A stretch of DNA of 27,478 nucleotides. It comes from Oribacterium sp. (GTDB lineage Bacteria; Bacillota_A; Clostridia; Lachnospirales; Lachnospiraceae). How positions within the stretch are numbered: the stretch's first letter is position 1; each line of letters opens with the position of its first letter. The stretch covers positions 1 through 27,478 of the forward strand of contig SFND01000032.1 in NCBI GenBank assembly GCA_004554245.1, read 5' to 3'. Below, one piece after another: positions 22,028-27,478 of this stretch. Position numbers and translations under genes: made by a program. Below the pieces are notes generated by a model. The model made no database searches, was not told where the DNA came from, and worked only from the letters and a program-made list of their open reading frames with translations.

Positions 22028-22792
22028 TTACTTCCAGTCATAAATCAGCAGCAGTGTGCCGTCTTTCACCGAGATCTCCGCCTCTGTACCGACGAATTCG
22101 TTGCTGAGTCCGGTCGGCATCATGTTACTGAGGGTCACATCCGTAACGATGTACTTAAAACCACGCTCGGTGACACCGTGGCACTCGTCGCTCAGCGAGA
22201 GCGCCGAGAAGTAACCCTGCATTTCCTTCGGGAAACACACGCTTTCGTTCCGAATCGCACGCACCAGCTGATGCTCAGCATAGAGATAGCCATGCATCCC
22301 CTGCTGCGCGATGAAGCCGAGGATCTGCAGATTTGCGATGGAGTGATCGATCCGCTTCCCCGTGCCGCCGATGAGATGGAAGGAACGAAAGCCTCGCTCC
22401 ATGCCGATCCGTACACAGGCCAGCATGTCCGGGTCGTTTTTGATCGGATCGATGACCCGTGTCTCGACGCCGTCCAGCTCGATGCGCTGCAGATGGTGGA
22501 TATACTCGGCCTTCTCCGCATCCGCGAAGATATCGAGGTCCTTCACCGGTCCGGTGACGCCCTTCACGCCCTCCACCTCCATCGAGTCGAAATCGCCCAC
22601 CACGAGGTCCGGGACGATGCCTACGGCCTTCAGATTCTCATACCCCGCATCGGCTGCGATCACGTAGTCCTCTTCCGCCGGCTGAAACGGCATCCCGAAG
22701 AAATCGCCAGCCCCCACGATGATGCAGCGACCTTTATTCTCGCCAGCATCGATCCTTCCATCATATCCACTTGTCTGCTTTTCTTCTGTCAC
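22028..22792 (-). CDS. thiN: Thiamine diphosphokinase
   Basis: The 254-residue enzyme makes thiamine diphosphate from thiamine and ATP. Family motifs are present: the nucleotide-binding GAGDFF segment, AADAGYENL, VVGDFDS, an Asp-rich KNDPDM segment (the usual KDxTD site), GGTGKRIDHSIANLQIL, and a C-terminal beta domain ending LLLIYDWK. It is longer than the usual 210-220 residues, with an added segment between GDFDS and KNDPD. GTG 22792 is the start, 6 bases after GAGGAT. It begins 17 bases after tadA and is probably co-transcribed with it. Confidence 0.9.
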   Translation of the reverse strand: MTEEKQTSGYDGRIDAGENKGRCIIVGAGDFFGMPFQPAEEDYVIAADAGYENLKAVGIVPDLVVGDFDSMEVEGVKGVTGPVKDLDIFADAEKAEYIHHLQRIELDGVETRVIDPIKNDPDMLACVRIGMERGFRSFHLIGGTGKRIDHSIANLQILGFIAQQGMHGYLYAEHQLVRAIRNESVCFPKEMQGYFSALSLSDECHGVTERGFKYIVTDVTLSNMMPTGLSNEFVGTEAEISVKDGTLLLIYDWK

Positions 22793-22809
22793 TCTGTTAT
22801 CCTCGATTC

Positions 22810-23394
22810 TCAGCTTCTGTCCGCCTGCTGCTCGTTTTCCAGCTTCTTCAGCTTCTGCTCCCGGAGCGCTGCGAAGAAATCACTCATGAGGGCAGCACAG
22901 GCATCCTTCTCTACATCCGTCCGGACCTCACAGCGGTGATTGAAGCGCTTCTCATGCAGCATGTCCAGTACGGAACCGCAGCAGCCCGCCTTCGGGTTCA
23001 TGGATCCGATCACGACGCGCGGAACACGGGCCTGCACGATCGCCCCGGCGCACATCGGGCAGGGTTCGAGGGTCACATACATCGTACAGTCCTCGACCCG
23101 CCAGTCCTCGAGTGCTCTGCACGCCTGCCGGATGGCGATCACCTCCGCATGCATCAGTGCACTCCGATCCTTGTTTCGCCGGTTATAGCCGCGCCCCAGG
23201 ATGGTGCCCGGCTCGATGCCGAGGGCGGCCGCATGCTGGTCCGCCTTGCTCGCGGGATTCGTCCCATCATAAACGATGATGCACCCAATGGGTACATCAT
23301 CGTGCTTCAGCGCCTTCCGGGCTTCCCGGATCGCCAGATTCATATAGTATTCATCGCGCTCCGGACCTGCTGCCGGAATCTTCACTGTTTTCAT
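22810..23394 (-). CDS. tadA: tRNA-specific adenosine deaminase (TadA-type)
   Basis: The 194-residue zinc deaminase converts A34 to inosine in tRNA-Arg(ACG). The catalytic HAE (82-84) and zinc PCPMCAG (Cys112, Cys115) motifs are intact, with the TadA-type RVPRVVIGSMNPKAGCCGS segment. It is longer than the usual 150-165 residues because about 20 residues are inserted between strands 1 and 2 (around 44-66) and the C-terminal helix is extended and basic. The context with thiN does not suggest another nucleoside substrate, but a free-base deaminase cannot be ruled out. The ribosome binding site before ATG 23394 is weak. Confidence 0.87.
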   Translation of the reverse strand: MKTVKIPAAGPERDEYYMNLAIREARKALKHDDVPIGCIIVYDGTNPASKADQHAAALGIEPGTILGRGYNRRNKDRSALMHAEVIAIRQACRALEDWRVEDCTMYVTLEPCPMCAGAIVQARVPRVVIGSMNPKAGCCGSVLDMLHEKRFNHRCEVRTDVEKDACAALMSDFFAALREQKLKKLENEQQADRS

Positions 23395-23471
23395 TCTTTT
23401 TCTGATCCTTCCAGATATCTGTTCGACTGAAGCTCACCGTCATAGATTTTCCTGTCCACGTCGTGCCCGTC

Positions 23472-24251
23472 TCACGCCTTCTGCTGATCTCTCTTGATCA
23501 GAATCCGAATCGCCTCGATCGCCGTGCGGATCGCCTTATCGGTGTCATGCTCGATCTCGTTACTGAGTCCCTTCTTCGCGCGCTCCTGGTTCGACATGAT
23601 GAAGAGCACCGCACCTGCACGCACGTGCAGATAGGAAGCCACGGTAAAGAGTGCCGCTGACTCCATCTCGGACGCCTTGCAGCCGAGCTTCAGCCAGGCC
23701 TGCCACTTATTGAGGAGCTCATAGCTCACCGGCAGGTCCTCCGGCTTATGCTGCCCATAAAAGGCATCCTTACACTCGACCACGCCCACATGATGACGCA
23801 GTCCGAGATTTCCGGCTGCCTGGTACAGCGCCATCTCGACCTCGAAATCGGATACCGCCGGCCACTCGATCGGCGCATACTCCTTCGAGGTGCCCTCCAT
23901 ACGGACCGCACCACTCGCGATCACGACATCGCCGGACTGCACATCGAGGTCCATACCGCCCGCTGTACCGACACGGATGAAGGTGTCCGCCCCGCACATA
24001 TGCAGCTCCTCGACCGCAATCGACGCCGACGGCCCGCCGATACCGGTGGAGGTCACGGAAACCGGAACGCCGTCCAGCGTACCCGTATAGGTCACATACT
24101 CCCGATGATCCGCTACAAATACCGGATCATCGAAATACTTCGCGATCTTCTCACAGCGCTTCGGGTCGCCCGGCAGGATCACGTACCGTCCGACCTGCCC
24201 CGGTGCCACACCGATGTGATACATCGTCTTATCTTCTGAATAATTAATCAT
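23472..24251 (-). CDS. udp: Uridine phosphorylase
   Basis: The 259-residue NP-I family phosphorylase splits uridine to uracil and ribose 1-phosphate. The phosphate-binding GDPKRCEKIA and STGIGGPS segments, the VEELHMCGADTFIRVGTAGG segment and the nucleoside-site KASEMESAALF segment closely follow the Udp pattern; the GGPSASIAVEEL string favours uridine over purine phosphorylases. ATG 24251 follows GAGG. It lies in line with cdd and deoD but after a terminator, so it may be expressed by readthrough or an own promoter that I do not see. Confidence 0.88.
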   Translation of the reverse strand: MINYSEDKTMYHIGVAPGQVGRYVILPGDPKRCEKIAKYFDDPVFVADHREYVTYTGTLDGVPVSVTSTGIGGPSASIAVEELHMCGADTFIRVGTAGGMDLDVQSGDVVIASGAVRMEGTSKEYAPIEWPAVSDFEVEMALYQAAGNLGLRHHVGVVECKDAFYGQHKPEDLPVSYELLNKWQAWLKLGCKASEMESAALFTVASYLHVRAGAVLFIMSNQERAKKGLSNEIEHDTDKAIRTAIEAIRILIKRDQQKA

Positions 24252-24338
24252 ATTTCTATCCTCTACGATCCTGGGCCGATGCTGACCGCTCTACGTCGGA
24301 CCCACCCACCCGGGATCCTTCACCACAGATTCCTGTGT

Positions 24339-24372
24339 AAAAACCGATTTCCGGGCATACACCCGGAAATCT
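24339..24372 (-). terminator. Terminator after deoD
   Basis: GATTTCCGGG (24346-24355) pairs with CCCGGAAATC (24362-24371), followed leftwards by TTTTT. It separates deoD from udp. Confidence 0.85.
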
Positions 24373-24394
24373 TCCTTCACGATTCTGATGATGC

Positions 24395-25096
24395 TCAGGC
24401 GAGCTCCAGTGCCACACGCATCATCTGGTCAAAGCCGACCTGTCGCTCATCCGGGCTCAGGGACTCGCCGCGAAGCAGCTGATCGGAAACGGTCAGCAGG
24501 CAGAGTGCATGCTTATGTGCATACGCTGCGTTCATATAGAGTGCGGCGGCCTCCATCTCGGCGGCCATGATGCCCATACGTGCCCAGCGCTGATTCACAT
24601 CCGGACGGGCATCGTAGAAGATATCCGAAGAGAGGATGTTCCCGACCTTGACATTGATCTCGAGCTTCTCTGCCGCTTCCACTGCCTTCTTGAGGAGGCC
24701 GTAATCTGCGATCGCAGAGAAGGTGCCCGGAAGCTCGAACTGCTTTCCATAGTTCGAATCCGTGCAGGCGCCCATGCCGATGATAACATCCTTCAGATTG
24801 ACCTCTGGCTGGATGGCACCCGCGGAGCCGATACGGATGATGTTATCGACGTCGTAGGTATGAAACAGCTCGTAGGAGTAGATACCGATGGACGGCATGC
24901 CCATGCCACTGCCCATCACCGTGATCTTCTTACCCTTGTAAGTTCCGGTGAAGCCCAGCATGTTTCGAACGGTGTTGAAGCAGACCGGATTCTCGAGATA
25001 GGTTTCTGCGATAAACTTCGCGCGGAGCGGATCGCCCGGCATCAGAACGGTTTTCGCGATATCGCCAAGCGCTGCTTTGTTGTGAGGTGTAGACAT
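24395..25096 (-). CDS. deoD: Purine nucleoside phosphorylase, DeoD type
   Basis: The 233-residue enzyme phosphorolyses purine nucleosides to free bases. MSTPHNKAALGDIAKTVLMPGDPLRAKFIAE is the canonical DeoD start (quoted in shorter form here as MSTPHNKA and MPGDPLRAK), with GSGMGMPSIGIYSYEL, RIGSAGAI, the nucleoside-site AAEMEAAALY and the VSDQLL loop with catalytic Asp. Length is that of the hexameric type. ATG 25096 is chosen because AAAGGAG precedes it by 8 bases; an upstream in-frame start lacks a site. It follows cdd by 77 bases. Confidence 0.95.
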   Translation of the reverse strand: MSTPHNKAALGDIAKTVLMPGDPLRAKFIAETYLENPVCFNTVRNMLGFTGTYKGKKITVMGSGMGMPSIGIYSYELFHTYDVDNIIRIGSAGAIQPEVNLKDVIIGMGACTDSNYGKQFELPGTFSAIADYGLLKKAVEAAEKLEINVKVGNILSSDIFYDARPDVNQRWARMGIMAAEMEAAALYMNAAYAHKHALCLLTVSDQLLRGESLSPDERQVGFDQMMRVALELA

Positions 25097-25173
25097 AGTG
25101 ATTCTCCTTTCGATTTTGTTCAAAGTATTCACTCATCAGATTTTCAGATCCGATTTCGATGATGTTCAAAATA

Positions 25174-25602
25174 TTAGTTTGTCAGGTTTTCAGGTCCGAA
25201 GCTCTCTGGAAGCAACTGCTCGAGCGTGTAGCTTCGGTAGTCCTCCGTCGACTTCGCGAGGATGATCTCGAAGCTCTTTGGATCACAGAACTCACGCAGT
25301 GCCTGCCGACAGATGCCACACGGAGCGCAGAACTGAAGCTCACCCTCCTCCGGTCCTCCGGTGATGACGATGCGGTCAAACTCCTTCACGCCCTCGCTGA
25401 CGGCATGAAAGAGCGCCGTACGCTCGGCACAGTTCGATACGCCATAGCTCGCGTTTTCGATGTTGCAGCCACCGTATACCTTTCCGTTTTTTGCGAGGAG
25501 CGCAACGCCCACATGGAAATGGGAGTACGGAACATAGCTGTAGTTCCGCATATCCAGCGCCTTCTCGATCAGGCTTTTCAAATCTGTATTTTCTATATTC
25601 AT
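25174..25602 (-). CDS. cdd: Cytidine deaminase
   Basis: The 142-residue tetrameric-type zinc enzyme converts cytidine and deoxycytidine to the uridines, feeding uridine phosphorylase. The zinc and proton-shuttle motif CAERTA (Cys58, Glu60) and PCGICRQ (Cys95, Cys98) are intact, with YVPYSHFHVGVALL and GCNIENASYG also present. Its length is normal. ATG 25602 follows AAAGGAT. It heads the leftward nucleoside salvage series cdd-deoD-udp. Confidence 0.95.
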   Translation of the reverse strand: MNIENTDLKSLIEKALDMRNYSYVPYSHFHVGVALLAKNGKVYGGCNIENASYGVSNCAERTALFHAVSEGVKEFDRIVITGGPEEGELQFCAPCGICRQALREFCDPKSFEIILAKSTEDYRSYTLEQLLPESFGPENLTN

Positions 25603-25657
25603 GTACTATCCTTTCAAAATCCGCAGGTCGCGAAAACATGTCCTGCTTTGTTGCTTC

Positions 25658-25666
25658 ATTATACCA
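25658..25666 (-). promoter_or_regulatory. Extended -10 promoter of cdd
   Basis: A perfect TATAAT (25658-25663) is preceded by TGG, an extended -10 element. The -35 region is not convincing. Confidence 0.5.
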
Positions 25667-25724
25667 TATTCTTCCCATATATCCGATAGACAGAAAAAAA
25701 CATCTGTCCGAAAATTCAGGCAAT

Positions 25725-25762
25725 AAAAAATGACGTTTTCCGAAAAGCCTCAAAAAACGTCA
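25725..25762 (-). terminator. Terminator of tRNA-Leu
   Basis: TGACGTTTT (25731-25739) pairs with AAAACGTCA (25754-25762), followed leftwards by TTTTTT. Confidence 0.85.
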
Positions 25763-25772
25763 TGTACGCTCG

Positions 25773-25853
25773 TGCGGCTCACGGGACTTGAACCCGCACA
25801 TCAGAGATACAGGAACCTAAATCCTGCGCGTCTGCCAATTCCGCCAAAGCCGC
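25773..25853 (-). tRNA. tRNA-Leu (anticodon UAG)
   Basis: An 81-nt cloverleaf with acceptor GCGGCTT / AGCCGC, D-arm with GGCGGAATTGGCAGACGC, anticodon stem CAGGA / TCCTG around a TTTAGGT loop (anticodon TAG, reading CUA and other CUN leucine codons), a class II variable arm and T-arm GCGGGTTCAAGTCCCG. CCA is not encoded. It has its own terminator and lies between the nucleoside salvage genes and the A+T-richer right end. Confidence 0.95.
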
Positions 25854-26032
25854 ATCTCAACTCATTGCATTATAAAGTATGGATAAGCGAAATGCAAGAA
25901 GGGAAGCGCTGATTGATCGCGGCCAGCATTGGCCCAGGGCCTTTTGTTATGCCAAATCCAAGGTTGTATATCCTCGTTCTCTCGCCTGAACTTTTGTCGG
26001 AAAAACCGATAGAAGTCTGTATCTGAAATCGC

Positions 26033-26161
26033 TCACTTTCTTGTCGTACCGATATAATTAACCCCTTCACCATCCAGGGCATCCGTGCCAATGAATTCCT
26101 TTTCTAACATGTCCTCCTGCACAAGTGTCTGAAGTTTCCCAGTGTCTTCTTCCACCAGCAT
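26033..26161 (-). CDS. Small ORF, 42 residues, unknown
   Basis: An ORF beginning MLVEEDTGKLQT and ending YIGTTRK has coding-like composition and lies downstream of, and in line with, the small membrane protein genes. A stop codon lies six codons before its ATG, and no good ribosome binding site is visible. A further in-line ORF opens with GTG overlapping its stop (to about 25945, ending TTLDLA). I recognise neither; they could be remnants of a longer broken gene. Confidence 0.3.
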   Translation of the reverse strand: MLVEEDTGKLQTLVQEDMLEKEFIGTDALDGEGVNYIGTTRK

Positions 26162-26180
26162 TCTACTGACTGCTTCACTC

Positions 26181-26209
26181 TAACAACTCGCATTTTTTGC
26201 GTGTTGTTA
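26181..26209. terminator. Hairpin after the small membrane protein genes
   Basis: AACAAC-CGC pairs with GCG-GTTGTT around TATTTTTT-type loop bases. Read rightwards ATTTTAT follows; read leftwards there is no T run, so its role for the leftward genes is uncertain. Confidence 0.35.
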
Positions 26210-26278
26210 TTTTATCACTCAACACGCGTATAGAGCCTCACCAGGCCATTTTCTTTCGTGACTTTAAGCACTGCCTGA

Positions 26279-26680
26279 TCACCATATTTCAGAGTACAGA
26301 TATAATCCGCCCAGCACCATCACCAGTACCAGTACAATGCTGTGAACGCGGCTCACCATCTTCCAGGCATTTTCTTCTTCAACACGTAACTCGCCGTTCT
26401 CTGAATCTTTGTCTTCGATATACGTCCGCTTGTTTGATAAAACATACCAGCCGAACCAGATGGCGTATATAGCCGCAAGCGTTAAAAGAGTGATCAAGAC
26501 CGCACGAAGATCATCCGTCAACGGGCAAAACATTGACAGAAGCGCGGCAGGTAAAAGCAGCGCAATCGGTACATCCGAGGCCACATAGGCGAATCTTCCA
26601 AACAGCTTACGATACAGCCGCTTTGTCCGCCGTTGCTCACGGCTCTTCCTCTTCGTAGGCTGCCGGTGAAAAGGCGACAT
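26279..26680 (-). CDS. Small membrane protein, 133 residues, unknown; possibly frameshifted
   Basis: A very basic N-terminus (residues 1-25, Arg/Lys rich) is followed by three hydrophobic segments (about 35-52, 60-80 and 108-128) with a charged loop (IEDKDSENGELRVEEENAW) between the second and third. I do not recognise a family. ATG 26680 follows AGAGGAT. It overlaps the preceding ORF by 44 bases, suggesting coupling. Just after its stop, the +1 frame continues for 24 codons (YGDQAVLK to TRVE, stop 26215) with coding-like composition, so the protein may originally have been about 155 residues. Confidence 0.55.
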   Translation of the reverse strand: MSPFHRQPTKRKSREQRRTKRLYRKLFGRFAYVASDVPIALLLPAALLSMFCPLTDDLRAVLITLLTLAAIYAIWFGWYVLSNKRTYIEDKDSENGELRVEEENAWKMVSRVHSIVLVLVMVLGGLYLYSEIW

Positions 26681-26819
26681 ATAATCCTCTTACGGATATG
26701 TACCCAATCACGATGATTATCGGCAGATTCGAGAGATCTCTGAAATAAATCAGCTTCATCGCGACAAAAGCACATCCCAGTAACGATTCCAATGCTGTCT
26801 TCGGACTAATCAGTTTCAT
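26637..26819 (-). CDS. Small membrane protein, 60 residues, unknown
   Basis: The start MKLISPKTALESLLG is followed by one or two hydrophobic segments (about 12-50) and an acidic end (AAYEEEEP). ATG 26819 is chosen because GGAGG lies 8 bases upstream; an upstream ATG in frame has no such site. The gene overlaps the next one and seems to form a two-gene unit of membrane proteins. No family is recognised. Confidence 0.55.
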   Translation of the reverse strand: MKLISPKTALESLLGCAFVAMKLIYFRDLSNLPIIIVIGYISVRGLYVAFSPAAYEEEEP

Positions 26820-27248
26820 AACCGCCACCTCCATGAAGTCATCATGCATATTCGGAAGCCATCAGCTTCCATTTCGTGATTGTGTCTCCGCAGATTCCGA
26901 TTTGTCTTCCTGATTTTCTATATTTTCTATCTCAATTCTACCATCTCGAAATCAAACACAAAATATGGGAATCCGGTCGGTTTTCGTCCTATTTTATTAA
27001 GTTTTACTTTTAACATGACGGGAACTTGCCAAATGTGTTTCATCGGATGAACGCCACATCCTATCACACAGTGAATAACCATAAAAATAGAGAGCAGGAA
27101 ATCAAATCCTGCTCTTTCTCTTTGCAAATGTCTGAAAATCACCAGGGGTTTTGTACGTTTTTGGAGCGATTTTCGAAGTGGTTGCGAGGGGGGCGTACGT
27201 TTTAGAAATATCAGGTACATCCAGAAGTCATCCGCTCCCCCATAATCG
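26820..27248. other. Gene-poor right-end spacer
   Basis: No ORF here is convincing. AGAGCAGGA pairs with TCCTGCTCT (27091-27115), a hairpin with T-rich flanks on both sides that could end transcripts from either direction. GTACGTTTT occurs twice (27153 and 27193 regions). Some leftward frames look like weak coding remnants. Confidence 0.35.
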
Positions 27249-27473
27249 TTATAAATTCAGCAAATTCATCACAAGCTTCACCATTACATCTTTCTCTTCC
27301 GGACTCGATTCAGCAATCATCAAGGTGATGGCTACCAGAGTCCCATCGCTTATGCGCTTAACTCCATTTTGAAATAAGGCATTGTTTTTATCCAGAAATT
27401 CCAGGAAGAGAGATGCCTCCGAACCACATCCGGAATCCGTGTCCTGATGAAAAACCAAAAGATACAATGTCAT
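27249..27473 (-). CDS. Hypothetical protein, 74 residues (may extend past the window)
   Basis: The ORF reads MTLYLLVFHQDT, with an acidic middle (SEASLFLEFLDKNN) and a C-terminal helix-rich part (SPEEKDVMVKLVMNLLNL). The frame is still open at the right edge, so the true start may lie outside. I do not recognise it; the composition is protein-like and its stop precedes the gene-poor spacer. Confidence 0.4.
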   Translation of the reverse strand: MTLYLLVFHQDTDSGCGSEASLFLEFLDKNNALFQNGVKRISDGTLVAITLMIAESSPEEKDVMVKLVMNLLNL

Positions 27474-27478
27474 TTCTT

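Noticed and set aside
26927..27220. 97-residue leftward ORF in the right-end spacer
   Set aside because: It crosses the 27091-27115 hairpin and has no convincing start; another frame over the same bases looks equally remnant-like.
1..27478. CRISPR array or defence island
   Set aside because: No regularly spaced repeats with unique spacers and no cas, restriction, abortive-infection or toxin-antitoxin genes are visible.

Overview
The window is chromosomal DNA of a Gram-positive, low-redundancy Clostridia-type bacterium. A gut Lachnospiraceae or related family is my inference. The supporting signs are strong AAGGAGG-type ribosome binding sites, tRNA and tmRNA genes without an encoded CCA end, a PbuG-type purine permease, an MgtE Mg transporter, a Gx/HepT-like S-component and a CspA protein. 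The backbone from about 7.7 kb rightwards is visibly G+C rich, while the left end and the far right end are visibly A+T richer.

Positions 1 to about 7,697 are one end of an integrative and mobilizable element (IME) that sits in the 3' end of guaA. From guaA leftwards it holds: a stretch with candidate integrase arm sites, a leftward terminator, an XRE regulator on the + strand, a divergent control region with four copies of a TTAAACATWTTTG-like repeat, and then a leftward gene series. That series is xis-like, tyrosine integrase, a small MobC/RHH-like protein, a RepA-like AAA ATPase, a hairpin-rich candidate oriT/origin, a MobV relaxase, TnpV, and an ABC-F ATPase cargo gene. The ABC-F gene runs off the left edge and is preceded by a textbook transcription attenuator. 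This suggests an antibiotic-inducible ribosome-protection gene, but the drug class cannot be read from the sequence.

The backbone (7.7-25.9 kb) reads mostly leftwards: guaA, mgtE with a long leader containing a 35-codon uORF and a terminator, a PbuG-like permease, then (rightward) ssrA tmRNA and an XRE regulator, then leftward uvrA, a Gx transporter S-component, cspA, a SEC-C protein, kduI, an AI-2E-type permease, a probable 6S RNA, thiN, tadA, udp, deoD, cdd and tRNA-Leu(UAG). Purine and pyrimidine handling recurs: GMP synthesis, purine uptake, uridine and purine nucleoside phosphorylases, cytidine deaminase.

The last 1.6 kb (25.86-27.48 kb) holds only short, poorly recognisable leftward ORFs, including a two-gene small membrane protein set that looks frameshifted at its 3' end. 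Non-coding structure is the richest unexplained content. It comprises the ABC-F attenuator, the IME operator array, the mgtE leader, a 186-bp near-palindrome between kduI and the AI-2E permease, a 190-nt RNA with self-complementary ends between the permease and thiN, and a hairpin cluster beside it.
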